From Ignelater luminosus (taxonomy: Eukaryota > Arthropoda > Insecta > Coleoptera > Elateridae), in contig VTPC01005931.1 in assembly GCA_011009095.1 (NCBI GenBank), positions 1 through 64,000 on the forward strand: a stretch of 64,000 nt of DNA, given 5' to 3'. The position numbers and the translations under genes were made by a program. Below, one piece after another: positions 32,301 to 43,500 of the stretch (position 1 is its first letter; each line of letters opens with the position of its first letter). Below the pieces are notes generated by a model. It was given only the letters and a program-made list of their open reading frames with translations, ran no database searches and was not told the origin of the DNA.

Positions 32301-34751
32301 TAACAAATAAGAAAATTGTGTTTTACAAAAATAATAAAATCTATTGTATTGCCCACCGCAATAAACAAAATCGACTGTAAAAGCCCATTCTAATTTTATA
32401 GCAATTTAACAAATACAAGAGTACGTTCAGAATAAACAAGTAAACTATAACATAATCTATGATTTTTGTATTTTGGTTTCCTTTTTGCTTATTGTGCAGG
32501 TCAGAGTTATTTACCTGATGCTTATGTGGTGTTTATTCTAAATGAATGTACCCCAAAACTACAAATCATTTGCAAGATAATATTGTAAGAAAACAAAATT
32601 AGTAGAAAAAAGAACGTGAAAGTTGTACCTGATATAAATATGCACATGAAAGATCAATAAGACCCTTTGGTTTGGTACGTTTAGGATTTTCATATAAATA
32701 TAAATGAGTGTCAGTTCCATCCACCAATAACACAAAATATAACAACTTCCATTTTTTGCCAACTTTATCAGACTTTCTATGTAAATAACCCTGATGTTTA
32801 ATTCCTCTCATTCGTTTTAATCCTGCCTGATCACGACATTCTCTAAGAGTTGCATAAATCTTTTCTGCTGCAGCTTCAGATTTAGTTTTTGGCGTCTCAG
32901 GAACCCAATCTTGTTGTTTTGTGCCATCCACTAATAGCTATTAAAACAAAATCATTCAAACAATTACAATCAAACAACAAAAAAAATGTAAGAGCTTACA
33001 GGATGCTGAAGAGTGTAGCCTTCTACAATTTGTTCTTTTCGATATCGATTGATGACAGCATCAAGGCATTCAAAAACTCTGCCGCCCATAAGATATCTTA
33101 CTCCTTTCTTTTCAATTCGAAAACGTTGAATTTGATTATTTATATGGAAAAATAATGAGTAATCACCAGGAGAATTATCACTAGGCCTTACAAGAAAACT
33201 TCCTGGTCCAGCTAAGTAAGAAAAACAAGATTCTTAGTAAATCGAAAATATAAAGTGAAAATGCTTGACAACCACCTTTAACTAGCAAGTCTACAGCTTC
33301 ATTCTTTGTACAATTAGGATGAAACCATGGAAAAACGGTATTTGGATCAATACTATCATCTAGATCTTCAACTAATTCTCTAAAAATCATGCCTTGTTCA
33401 CCAGTTCGGTGTGCTGTTACCCACAGCCACCCATCGCCCATATCATTATGAACAAAGAATATGTCACCCTTTTTGAAACTTAATTCATCTGTGTCTGGCA
33501 TTTTTGTATATGGTAGAATTGCAACAACTCTCTATGAAATAAAATAAAGATTATTAAATAATTTGATTAATATAAAAATTGAAGAAATTGAATTAGCTTT
33601 TAGTAGCAGAAAAAGTAAACTGTATAAAATTATGATATCGTTTTTGTTACATGCAAAATGTTAGAATCTACCTAAGTATGATTCATTAAGGGTATATAGC
33701 TGGTCAACATTCACTGGAAATATATAATTATTGTGTAATTTTTGAATCATCAACAATTATAATACGATAGCATCCGTGTAATAAAAAAAAAGTAAACATC
33801 TAATAATTGTTCAAAGAAACTTATAATTACACAATTCAAAACAAAGAATAATAAGAATGTTATTAGGAAATTATATTTTTTTTATTAATAATAATGTTTT
33901 TAAAGATTTGTCTATTTATTTGTGTTCTGATTTGGGTACATTTATTTCTGGTGATTTATAGATTCATTATTAGAAATTTGCAGTTATTATGTATAAATAA
34001 AAAACATTAAATTTTAATATAAAACTATTCTAATAAGATTAGAGAGGCTTAAGTGCAAACAAACAAAGGAAGTCATAACAGATAGCATTCTTATTATAAC
34101 CCCAGTTAGCTGATAACATTGAAATACAGGAAATTACTTTGAGTCACTGGTTATTTTCTACATACAAAAAGAACACTCCTGCCCAAACACACACATCAAA
34201 TATATACATCTAAATTTAAAAATACATTTTTAACATTTTTCTTCTGACTATTAATTAATTAAATAACATACCTTTTTATCATTAACAGGTTCTGGTGGTG
34301 CAACAGGATGCACTAATCTTTCTCTTTTGAGTAAATCACTACATGCTGTATAATAACCAACTAAATCATTTAATGAATCAAACTGTCTTCCACCTATATA
34401 AAAATCACCACAAACCGCAGTAATTCTAAAATGATTTATACCAGTTCGCCCCAAATACGATAGTACATAGGAGCCAGGTTTGCGGTCACTCTCTCTAACT
34501 AAATAACTACCCAAACGAGCAGCTTCCCATAATCTTTCTTCAGCTTGATAACGATCTAATCTACCATGGTACCACTGAGTTTCTGGGGGTGCATGGGGGG
34601 CGGAATCCCCAAGATCGGGCTCGTCTGGTTCCGGTTTGGGAGCCCCATGAGTGTCTTGTTCGTTTCCATCTTCACTTCCAGTACTAGGAGACCCTAATTT
34701 GTCTTTAACTATTGCTCCTTGGCCACTTCCTGTACGTATGAGGTCTGCCAT
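17342..34751 (-). CDS. vap: p120 Ras GTPase-activating protein (RASA1 / Drosophila vap), SH2-SH3-SH2-PH-C2-RasGAP
   Basis: The protein turns off Ras by speeding GTP hydrolysis after docking to phosphotyrosine receptors through its SH2 domains. Coding exons: 34751-34272, 33531-33276, 33211-33000, 32937-32629, 20490-20320, 20266-20088, 20029-19838, 19780-19582, 19522-19292, 17963-17679, 17620-17342. They give 930 aa with every junction GT..AG and in frame. Domains: acidic N-terminus 1-58; first SH2 about 60-150 (WYHG, YLVRES); SH3 about 161-218 (ELSFKKGD, GWLWV); second SH2 about 229-315 (FLVRPS); PH about 360-485; C2 about 486-600; GAP about 625-900. The GAP keeps the arginine finger (TLFRAAT, Arg678) and the FLR motif (SGFIFLRLLCPALLNP, Arg792), so the enzyme should be active. 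The length is close to the fly and human proteins. A 12.1-kb intron splits the PH domain and hosts several transposons, but coding integrity is unaffected. Confidence 0.97.
17964..19291. other. vap intron inside the GAP-coding region, 1.3 kb
   Basis: No exon is seen. 'tatatacagggtatcccc' (18311-18328) and 'atacgaggtgttcagtaac' (18456-18474) look like ends of Tc1/mariner-related fragments. The stretch 18600-19030 is rich in GTGCA/TGCAC words, a composition it shares with 36000-36670. This suggests copies of one dispersed repeat. Confidence 0.35.
20491..21500. other. vap long intron, 3' end: decayed repeats
   Basis: A short hairpin pair (GCTGCTCTTAA near 20672 and TTAAGAGCAGC near 20750) sits at the start. 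From about 20800 to 21420 the sequence reads like a decayed transposon. It includes an A/T then G10 run at 20900 and ends in 'tttgggacaccctgtatat' (21400), a form typical of Tc1/mariner-derived ends. No frame survives. Confidence 0.35.
21527..22530 (-). pseudogene. Penelope-like reverse transcriptase, fragmented
   Basis: Two open segments, 22403-22053 and 21781-21527, hold the N-terminal RT motifs and the catalytic-to-C-terminal motifs. The stretch between them is riddled with stops and has lost the region that normally carries the first catalytic Asp. With Asn replacing the first Asp of the YxDD box, reverse transcription would not be possible even if the frames were whole. Confidence 0.75.
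22580..23256 (-). mobile_element. 5'-truncated non-LTR retrotransposon (LINE) with 17-bp target duplication
   Basis: The 677-bp insert is bounded by the same 17 bases, TTATTGACTTTTTAGTA, at 22563-22579 and 23257-23273, the footprint of target-primed reverse transcription. On the minus strand broken frames show the usual C-terminal region of LINE ORF2 proteins. The motifs are KMRFLRCIENKTKRDRITND, then QLRWFGHVRR, then KKGRPRKTWNDVC, then HDRKLWKEK. The 3' end lies at the low coordinate and has no clean poly(A). The clade is not resolvable from this piece. It is nested in the Penelope-like remnant, so it arrived later. Confidence 0.88.
22679..23155 (-). pseudogene. LINE ORF2 C-terminal fragment
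   Basis: The longest open piece is 22974-22789 on the minus strand (MKMRFLRCIENK to LIKRVYEL). The protein sense continues on either side in other frames, so at least two indels or stops are present. The long plus-strand frame over the same bases is a shadow of this Lys/Arg-rich sequence. Confidence 0.7.
23481..25632. other. vap long intron: unrecognised, with a duplicated AGTAC-rich repeat
   Basis: No gene is seen. 'gcgcactcgccttcggctcgtgca' (23837-23860) is a short G+C island of unknown origin. At 25205-25310 and 25372-25470 two imperfect direct copies occur of a unit with the words TAGTAGTACTTG, AAATTT, ACAAAACAA and AGTACAGCAATT. A related stretch (ACTGATTGCAATATTTGCAGTAC) occurs at 31660-31715, beyond the Harbinger element. 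Confidence 0.35.
25633..26892 (-). mobile_element. Tc1/mariner-superfamily transposon of the DD37E type
   Basis: The 1260-bp element lies between TA dinucleotides (25631-25632 and 26893-26894). Its imperfect terminal repeats share CYGGAACRAAAATT and TGCGTTA at both ends. It carries one transposase pseudogene on the minus strand. Size, TA target and catalytic spacing all fit the mosquito-type ITmD37E lineage of the superfamily. Confidence 0.85.
25859..26742 (-). pseudogene. DD37E transposase, nonsense- and frameshift-broken
   Basis: The N-terminal helix-turn-helix (TAKKVGVSRRTVRLVI) is in a different frame from the main frame that starts near 26530 (ISMSIRDIAKKCNTSHTMVRRI). The catalytic residues are the Asp in LVLDDESYFKMD, the Asp in PDLATAHYS, and the Glu in PPNSPEIRPIERYW. 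There are 37 residues between the last two. The codon just before PDLATAHY is TAG where the family has Trp, which cuts the catalytic core in two. The reading ends KFKKE at 25859. Confidence 0.85.
26893..28659. other. vap long intron: mostly unrecognised
   Basis: No coding sequence is supported. The only notable item is the tRNA-like Pol III box pair near 27550-27600, listed separately. The rest is A+T-rich with homopolymer T runs. Confidence 0.35.
27550..27612 (+). repeat. tRNA-Ser-like fragment with A and B boxes (possible SINE head)
   Basis: TGGTTAAGCAG (27557-27567) fits the A-box consensus TRGYNNANNNG, and GTTCAAATC (27591-27599) fits the B box GWTCRANNC. The lead-in GTCGTGG resembles the 5' end of tRNA-Ser. 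The anticodon and acceptor arms do not pair well, so it is not a functional tRNA. A tRNA-derived SINE or tRNA pseudogene is the likeliest reading. Confidence 0.35.
28899..29738 (+). pseudogene. Harbinger accessory protein: C2H2 finger plus Myb/SANT-like domain, broken
   Basis: In this superfamily the Myb-like partner imports the transposase and binds the transposon ends. Exon 1 (28899-29022, MSKNIVLEYGQ) encodes one zinc finger, CTQCDFAGF then HIEQQH. GTAAGC follows, and exon 2 resumes at 29078 after TTGTAG. The SANT-like helices read LWSTNAVKMLIDQVREHY, then KKSVWNKIVKFM. A TAA at 29392-29394 interrupts the domain (the sense continues HIYKATLKANEGTGRS, NWEFFEDVHQIL). A second stop and frame change occur near 29532, after which the Ser/Thr-rich linker and basic C-terminal helix (KHKLSAAEERHREKLARQ to FQKFIDKM) end at 29738. 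Confidence 0.8.
29905..31235 (-). pseudogene. PIF/Harbinger transposase (DDE_Tnp_4 type), frameshifted and lacking the catalytic Glu
   Basis: The minus-strand order is: start exon MEENNRN (about 31217); an intron; an acidic segment FEDSDEEEEID; the helical N-domain (NQFKMHFRLSSTAFEDLL); a helix-turn-helix (SVANQFGITKSTCW); and, after a 50-bp intron (30544-30593), the catalytic core. That core has VVGVIDGSHI (first Asp), GFPGSVHD, and LIGDKAY (second Asp). The third acidic residue should sit in the VIE..FGLLKGRF box, but the sequence is AVIQNTFALLKGRF, so Glu is Gln. One indel near 30240 separates the two catalytic frames, and at least one more lies in the N-domain. The protein cannot be active. 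Confidence 0.85.
31424..31730. other. vap long intron between Harbinger and hAT MITE
   Basis: No gene is seen. 'ggctgtttcaaaaatat' near 31611 and 'aatattgaaacaaac' near 31637 form a small inverted pair. The stretch 31660-31715 matches the AGTAC-rich unit at 25310-25365. Confidence 0.3.
31731..31908. mobile_element. hAT-type MITE with 8-bp target duplication
   Basis: The 178-bp element has terminal repeats CAGCGGTCGGCAACC on the left and, read inward, CAGCGGTTGGCAACC on the right. It is flanked by AATTAGAG (31723-31730) and AATCAGAG (31909-31916), an 8-bp duplication with one mismatch. It has no coding capacity. CAG-start ends and an 8-bp duplication are the hAT pattern. Confidence 0.85.
31917..32628. 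other. vap long intron, 5' end; no gene seen
   Basis: This is A+T-rich intronic DNA leading back to the PH-coding exon. 'tttggtttcctttttgcttattgtgcaggtca' (about 32472-32503) is a diverged copy of the phrase at about 10823-10860 in the Zfr intron. Confidence 0.35.
33532..34271. other. vap first coding intron; no gene seen
   Basis: The 740-bp intron between the SH2 exon and the SH3 exon is A+T-rich. I recognise no repeat or RNA. Confidence 0.5.
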
Positions 34752-35222
34752 TGTACTAGTTTTTTTTACACAAAGACTATGTAACTCATATGGAGATTTG
34801 GGCTTTTATTTCTCACACACTTTCTATGTTTTCAGTAAATAATAATGATGTGAACTAACCTACGTCCATTGTTCAACACTTTCTTCTCGGTTATTGACGT
34901 TTCTCTCAAAATGCTTTACTTGTTTTGACAGATTTTACAACATTTGACATTTACAACGACGTCGATAAAATAGGATTTCTTTCTTTTTCCGATTTTTTTA
35001 AAAACTGACATATTAAAATTATACCAAATTAAACCAATGCTACCATGGTATAAGAAGCAACCTAAATCATCTCCTTAAAAGAAGAATTTCTTATGCAGTA
35101 TTAAGCGGTGTTAGGCGGTTTTAGGCAATGAATTCGAAAATGACTCCCACCACAATCGGCACTATTAATGTTGCAAATGTAAAATAAAATGCAGGTTGCA
35201 TACGGTGTATTTTATTCCAGCA
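34752..35222. promoter_or_regulatory. vap 5' UTR and promoter region
   Basis: This is upstream of the vap start codon on the minus strand. No TATA box or initiator can be assigned. A CpG-containing stretch (34904-34970, with cggttattgacgtttc and acgacgtcgataaaa) is the least A+T-rich part and a plausible promoter. This is inference from position only. Confidence 0.35.
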
Positions 35223-35664
35223 TAGGGTTGCCAGATCTCCTATATTTAATAGGAGTCTCCTATATTTAACTAAAATCTCCATTTACTATTGAATATAGGA
35301 GTAAATCTCCTATATTTCTTTGTTTTCTATTATAATTTATAATAATTAACAAAAGAATAGAGAAAAAAACCAACTTATTTCATATTTCAGACTTAACTTT
35401 TCGTTTATGTGTATGTTGCCTAACCAACATTTGATTGTTTGTTTGATATTAAAAGGACTTTTATTTACTTAAGTGGGCCTAAATAAGTGTTTGTTTATGT
35501 TTTTTATTGTGGAAATACAGTTGTGTTTGTTATTTCTTACAATAATGTTTAAACTATCTTGCGTTAATACAACAAGTTAGAAAATTTTCCCGTGATCTCC
35601 TATATTCTCCTCTATTTCTTCATCTTATCTTCTATTATTTGCTTTTTACAATCTGGCAACCCTA
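35223..35664. mobile_element. MITE with TAGGGTTGCCAGAT ends and 8-bp target duplication (hAT-like)
   Basis: The 442-bp element begins TAGGGTTGCCAGATCTCC and, read inward from the right, TAGGGTTGCCAGATTGT. Flanks are TTCCAGCA (35215-35222) and CTCCAGCA (35665-35672), eight bases with one mismatch. Near the left end TCTCCTATATTT is repeated three to four times, and related words lie near the right end. No coding capacity. Confidence 0.8.
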
Positions 35665-35672
35665 CTCCAGCA

Positions 35673-37564
35673 ATACTACTGCAATTGGTGTGAACCCACC
35701 AAGATCTTAATATGCCCTAATAGGAACTAGAGCGCATACTCTTAATATAAACCTTAATGCAAAAGTGGCACAAACAAATCCAGTACCCTCAACATGTGGG
35801 CGTAACCGGCGAAATTAGAGGCTGTATTTAAAAGTTTTACAATTTAAGGATATCATGAACTAGAAGCAGTGATTTTTCTTTTTATTATTCTATTTATTAA
35901 ATAGCAGTAGTAATAATTATTTTAATTAGGCTATTCATAGTCGCATGTTATAGAAACAAATAGAAATATAATACTAAAATTAATTGTACGTTCGGGTGGT
36001 TGTACTAGCACACACTTGGTTCGCATTTTTTCGGTGCAGTGCCTTCGGTTGGTAAATTGCACCACCACAGAGCGAGTGCCGTGCCTTCAGGTGGTCGCAC
36101 TGCACTTTTTTGGGTCACTCAAAATTGCACTGTTTTACTTCAAGGTACAGCTAGCATTTGTGTAGTTTCAAGCTATAAAATGACAGGTTTATTAAAAGGT
36201 TTATTGAAGAATTAGTAGAATCTTTCCTATTCTCTAATGTTGTTGAATTCATCATAAATAAAATGTTTAAATTGTCATTTCAGATATCACTTTTTTTCTA
36301 AATCAGTTGTACTTCGGATTGCCGTCAGTACAAAAGCTTACTTTATAAAAGAAAACTTAAAAATAATACTCGTTTTTAAATTACCTACTAACCTACCTGC
36401 GTTTTGCACTTCTACTTAGTTATTGCTAAATGGTAACACTACACAAATTTACTTTATAAAAGAATACTTGGAAGTAATACCTACCTATTCATTTTCAAAC
36501 TACTTGCGTGTTTCAGCGAGCAATAAATTTTTTTATTTGAATTTAGGTGCGAACCACATGTTTTCAATTTGGCGCGGTTGTTGCCGGTGCCTGTGCAACT
36601 TGATCACATGATCACTTTGCCTCAGTGCATATTCAGTATGTACTAACACGGTGCTAGTGTGGTGCCACTACAAGATGAGACTGGTAAAGTGTGTTTATTT
36701 CTAGTTGGCTAAACCTAAAACTGCCTAATGCTGCTATAAAAGAAAATGAATAACAGGGAAAAATAAAATTCCTAAAAATTGGAAATAATTTATTCATGGC
36801 AGTTTACATATTCTGATATAAAAATTATGCAAAACACTTTACATGATATAAATACAATAAAATTTTTATATAAATGTATAATATTAATAACATTTATTAT
36901 TATATACAAATTAGAATGGTTATTTTGACCAGACATACTCGTTAAACACAGATAAACTAAGGAATATACAGACATTTGAGTTATCTTAAAATTAGGCGTT
37001 CTGCATATTCCTTAAAATAAATTATTAAACAATTAAAGAAAAGTACCACAATTGCAAAAAGAAAACATTTTGATTTTGTAAATATCTTTTTTAATGGAAA
37101 ATTTAAAATTCATCATAATAAATTAAAAATAAAAACTACATTTGTTTGGTTTTAAAAGTAGAAGTACAAGTACACTTGCTTTTTGGCATTTAGCTAAACG
37201 ACTATAACAAAAATAGAGCCAATAGAGTCGGCTATGTTTATTTTTTTTTATTGTGTTAACTTGCTTAGCCTATTAATAATTAGCAAAGCTGGTGCTTGCC
37301 ATTCTTCAATACATGATAATACCAATATCCTAAAGGCGACACATGGTTGATTTAATAGATTAAAGATTTTCAAACAGCATTAGTTGTATTAATTTTCAAA
37401 ACATTAGAAATATTCTAAATTTTGATTTTATTAGTAAAATAAGAACGTACTAATTGTAAAACCCGCATGTTTAATGTGTAAACTCTAAATTTGTTAAATT
37501 GGTTAAAAACAACAAAAAGAGAAAATAATTCAATATAGTATTAAAATCTCCGAGGACATGTGCA
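35673..37564. other. Intergenic region between vap and sickie; sickie 3' UTR at the right
   Basis: No gene is seen. The stretches 35990-36120 and 36545-36670 are rich in GTGCA/TGCAC words and may be paired ends of an old repeat. In between, a unit with CTTACTTTATAAAAGAA (36340) recurs at 36450, so there is a diverged tandem duplication of about 110 bp. The last several hundred bases before 37565 should contain the sickie 3' UTR (minus strand). Confidence 0.4.
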
Positions 37565-40500
37565 TTATGATACACTTTCAGTTCCCACATTGCTTTCATG
37601 AGTTAAATTTGAGTCCAGACTATTACAGTCAGAGTCATTTGAATGAGGACTGGAATAATTTGCTGCTTCTTGTAAACGCATTAGCATATTAAGCAAAGGA
37701 TCTCCTTCATTCTCAGCTTGTGAGTTAGACCCTGTTTCAAGACCTACATCCCGGGCAGTAATGCTAGTTAAGCCTTGTGGTGGAGCACCTGGCCAGGGAT
37801 ACGTGTCCAAGATAAATTGGCATGGATCAGTCCAAGGAGCTCTTCTACCATATAATTGTAAACCATCATGAGCTTGTTTACGAAGATATGGAACCACTGA
37901 ATAATTCCATACATCAGCAAACCATGCTCGAGCAGCATCTAGTTCTAATGGGCATCCTAAAATAAAAATACGGAGTATAAATGTATCCATTAACATATCT
38001 TTAAAAATATACATACCTAAAAATAAACTTGGTCCAATTGCAACATCTCCAGAACTATGAGTTTCCAAAAATGCATTTAAATGCTGCCAAACACGAGGTA
38101 ACCAACCCAAAACAGCTGCAAGTTCTGGTTGAAGCCCTTGTTCTAATTCTAAACTTGCTAATCGCCTTCGAAGCACTCGGCCTAAAAGACCACGTGCAGG
38201 TTCCATATGGGGTGCTACTAATACCCATCTAAAACCATGCTGGAGTTGTAAACTAGTTGCCGAACATGCTGATTGTGCCATAGTTCCTAGAATTATATTT
38301 TGTTTTAAAAATTGTAATTCTAATTCTCAAATTTCTCCAGTTGCTTACCAAGCAAACAAGGTAGATTTCGAGGTAATGATCCAAGTGCATCAGCTAGGGG
38401 TCCCGCTTTATGTAAATTATCTAACACTACCACACATGGTAATACATTATTGTCACCAGCAGCCGCTTGTTCACCCAAATGGGTTAAGTATTGTCGTAAT
38501 TCCTTACCAGACTTATTATCACAACTATAAAATAAGAAATTAGTATCCTTAAGTTTATTCTTTCCTTTTTATTTACTTAAATGTAGCAACAGCTTCAGCA
38601 GGATCTCTTCCTAATGATTGTGCATGGAATTCTGCTAAACGAATTGCAAGGTGAGTTTTACCAGTTCCAGAAGTCCCACAGAGAACTAATCTTCGATGTT
38701 CTGATAATAATGAAACAAATCTTTGTGCTACACCTTTAGGAATTAAAGCCTCAAATGCTAAAGCTGCAACAGGCTGTAAAACTATATGAAGAGATGTAAC
38801 ACAACCCACTGAGTAACCGACTGGTAAAAGATGAGGAGGAGAGGAAGATGAATCGAATCTTCTTTCAGCTTCACCTAATTTATAACTAGCTATTGCATCT
38901 CCACCTGTGAAAGAATGTTTGAATAATACTCGAAATCAATTATTCAATAAGGTTATTTCTTACCAAGACCAAGGCCTCCACCAGGATCCAATCTTGCCAC
39001 ATGTTGTTTAAATGCTCTTCTCACTGCATTATCCAACTGTGCCCAAGAAGTTGCAGCACCAACACTAGTATGTGCTATAGCGATTTCTCCAGTTGCATTT
39101 ATACCATCACCATCATTTCCATAATGTTCTGTATAATATCTGTTAACAGATGTAATAAATAATCATTATTAATTCTAGATAAAAAAATTTACTTTTCAAA
39201 ACAATGTGGTTGTCCTAGGTAAACAGCAATTGCAATTTGTTTTCCATCTGGTTCGATTTCGGGCGGTGGATCTTCAACAGCAATAAGATCATTTATTGGA
39301 TCAATACTGCCACTATTTACTATATCAGGTGGTACACTAGTTGCTCCTCCAACTAGCCTTTGAAGACGTTCATTATTTTGTTTTAGATTTAACATTTCAC
39401 TCTGAAGTTAAAAATTTTATTGTTTAAAGAAAATTCATAAATGTAAAAGAAGTAATTACTTACCCTCATCTTCATCACAGTATCTTTCAAACTTTCTAAC
39501 TGATGTGCAGAACTGAGTGCTTCCAATCTGATGTCTGTTAATACAAGATCTTTTTCTCTCAGTTGCTTTTGTAATTCGGCTACTTCTGCTCCTGTATCAA
39601 TAGGTGCTGGTGGTGGTGGACTTGATTGCTGCTGCCTATCGCTTTCAGAGTCATTTTGTTGTGTTTGTACTTTTGTAACTTTGGCATTTCGAGAAAATGC
39701 TTTAGTGAAGGAACTTCTTAACTACAATTAAAATAATCAAATCAGCAACAGTATACAAGGTGACAAATATATTTTATCGCCTTTTTTTTAACTGCTCTAT
39801 TAACCCCTGGTTGCATAAAGCATTCTTAACTATGTTGTCAAGTTAAGAATGTCATTAACCAATCAGAAGTAGTAAAATTTAGATGTCAGTTCAGAGTTAT
39901 CCAATCAGGTCGCTAGATAGATATTAACGGTATTAACTGGTTTCTCAAACCGATTCACAAAAACTTAATCCTGATAAATTATTGGGAATGAAGAAACTGT
40001 AACTGAAATATTTCGGTTATGGTTAGAACAAAACTGAACGTTTATATCTTTCATTTTTAGTCCCTGATTTTAAGACCATTCAGTATTGCAAAAACTTGGG
40101 CACATATACACTTTTGAAAATTGGACAAGGTAAATTCCAAAAAGATTCTACAAGACCACTTGTTGCATTACTAATTCACTTTTTTTACTTTCTCCTGAAT
40201 TTGTAAATATTTCTCAGCCTCAGTCCTTGTTTAACTTCAATACTGGCCTTCAGTTTCAGGACTTTAGGAAAAAGCAACTAGTGCAAAACGTCCAGGAATT
40301 AATAATTAATAAATTTCTGTATATTAAATAGAAGGTTTTTCTAAAGATATGCTGTGTAAAATAGTTTTATATATTTTAATAAAGATAAAAGCCAAAGTAA
40401 GATACACCTTGATTTATAAGACGAATAAACATATTTGTCATCCCATACAACATTTTACATATTCTAAAAGTGTTGGGTTACAACAGGATTGAAGTATTAA

Positions 40501-43500
40501 TATTGTTTATGTAGTACCTTTAAACCTCTTGTGCTCTTTAGTATGCAATTAAAAAATAATTAACACTATTAAAAACAATTGAACTTATTAAATTGACTAT
40601 ATTTACCCATCCTTTTTTCTTTTTCTTTTCATGTTTCTCCAGACTACATGCTGATGATAAACTAGAAACGCTATCAGAAGAAGGTTGTCGAGCTAGTCCA
40701 AGACCAATTCCAACTTGAGATGATTGTGCTCTTAAAGCTTCCATTGCAGCTTTTAATTCAGATAATTCAGAGTCCTGTAATAGTAATAATAAAAGTGTGG
40801 ATTATTAAGGGTTTGAATAAATATTTATTCAAATAAAAATAATGAATAACTTTTTATTCATTAATAATTTATTCGCCAATTTCTTATTGTAAATGCACCA
40901 GATTGGTAAGTTTGTAATTATTTGATTTATTCCTAATAAGTCTTATCACAAAAGGATTTGTAAACTATCCGTATACTTGTATTCTTCAATCTACAATATT
41001 TAATACTGGAACAAAAACAATATACTTATGTAAAAACTGTTGAGCGATTTATATCCTTCTGAATCGTATTTAATATTCAACAAACTGTGTACTGAAGTAG
41101 CAATACAGGATTTGTTTAAAAGAAATAAATTCAAAAGAACTAATGAAAATTTAGTACATTCGAAGTTATCTGAATATCGTTACAAGATTAACTTGAAAAA
41201 ATTCTTCATAAATCTTATTAAAACCCACCATTCACCTTCTATTATTGTAGTACGATTTCGTTGGATACAATTACAATAAAATAATTAGTTTAATGGCTAA
41301 TTATATGATTTATTAATATCACATAAATAACTTTTTAATTCATTAATACATTGTTTATTCGCGAATAATTTTGTATTTTAAGAATAACGAATACGAATAG
41401 ATAACGAATATATTTTTATTTGTAATAACCCTGTCGTTAAATGCTTGATACTAAACTCCGCGTTTAATGAAATAAAATAAAATGTCGCCCTCCATACAGC
41501 AATTTTCATCTGATTTATATACACACCACAAACTTCGTACGCGCTCAGTTCGATGCAAAATGTAACGTCAAATAAAACTTGAATTAATTTTGCGAAATTC
41601 AACACAAGTTTTTACTCAACATAGTTTATAACAAATGGTGATATACCACAAAAAGAGTCTCCTATTCGTCTGAAATTTCCAAAATTACACTCTGTGGATA
41701 CCCAAAAATACAATCCTCTACGTCGAAATGTTCGAAATTGATAGTCCACATAAGATATCAAGTTTGATCCAAATTTAAGAACTCGGGTGTAAAATAAATG
41801 GGCCATCAATTTTTTAAAAATTTTTTGATGTTTTCATCATTGTTGTTGTAATTTGAATCAAATTTTGATATTTCACGACAACAGACACTATAATAAATAT
41901 AAAAAAGACAGCATGTGGTACTTATCAGTTTTTTAATGAACAATAATTAAATTTACAGATAATGGACGTGTAGAATTAAGAAATTTCATTTTCGGAAAAT
42001 AAACTTAAAAGATATCGGGAACGAAATTTTTACTTCAAAATACAATACTTTGTACTGCCTCCTCTAGCCCTAACTATTGCCTGCATCCGGCGCGGCGGTG
42101 CATACCCTTAATGAGATCGCCAATATCATTTTGCGGAATATTCTGCCATTCTTCCTGAAGTGTCACACGAAGCTTATTTTTTTGTGGTTGGTGCAACTGC
42201 ACGACTTCTAACGCGCCTCCCCAGCATATCCCAAACATGTTCTAAAGGGTTTGCATCCGGGGAACACGCTGGCCAGTTTAATTTTTCTAGGTCGACTTTC
42301 ATAAGGTATGCAGTGACGCATATCGCTGCATGCGGTCTGGCGTTATCCTGCATCAGGACAAAGTCATCACCTACAAATGGAGCAAATGGAACTACGTGAT
42401 TTGACGAAATCTCCTCAATGTACCGCTGTGCGGTCAGCGACTCTCCATCAATAAAGAACAGTTCGGTGCAGGCTTAGTGATAAGCTGTGTGCTAAATATG
42501 CACTCAGGAAATCGTTCCCCTTTTCGTCTCCATACTCGGTCTCTTCCATCTGGCGAATGTAGAAAGACTCATCAGTAAACAGTACAGTACTCCATTGTGC
42601 CAAATTCCAAATCAAATGTTCGCGAGCAAATTGTAGTCTTGCTACTCGGTGACGTAGGAGTAGCTTAGGTCCAGTTGCTGGCCTGCAAGCTTTCAAACCA
42701 ACCTCCCGTAACCTTCGCCGAACTGTCCACACACTTACTTCGGTACCACGAACTTCACGGAGTTGATTATTTTTTGTTTCTACTGAAGTCAAATGGCGAT
42801 TCCGTAGAGTATTAAGAACAAGAAATCGACCATCGTTGGCAGTAGTTTTCCTTTTCCTACCACATCTCGGTCTCTGTATATTTCTGCCAGTCTCTCGAAA
42901 ATGAACAAGTACCCTTTGGATGGTAGAGTGGCTGACATTAAGTACTCTAGCCGCATACCGCTGGCTTCGTCCATCTTCCAAAGTTAACAAATGTCACACA
43001 GTTGAAAAAAGCAGGTACCTCGATCGAATTGATTGAATCTTGAATTTACGGAAGCTAGTGAAGAAAGCATATTTTTAAATTTAATTTTCTATGATTATTG
43101 TTCATTAAAAGATCTGATAAGTGCCATATGCTATCTTTTTCTATACCTATTAATTTCAAGTTTAAGTCTTCTTTCGTAGTGGAACGTGCTCCAAAAGCAT
43201 TTTAGCACCTGTTTCGAAGATTATCCAAAAATAGAGAAAATTTAGCCATGTTTCCCGTAAGGCATGCAATTTCGATGTTATTTTGTAACAGAATATAACA
43301 GACAGACCGAATATACGTTTTATTAATGAGCTGCAAAGTATACATTTTCATTTATCTGAATGTCGGTAAACAAACACTCTGCAAACCAATGGGGACAACA
43401 CCTTCTACCACTACAAACCGAAATCAAGGAAGAACATGTAAGGCTCATCTGAACCTAGGATCCAATTCACTAATCACAACGACTACGAATCGCTGGTAAC

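Noticed and set aside
38029..38232. 67-codon plus-strand frame
   Set aside because: Antisense to a sickie ATPase exon.
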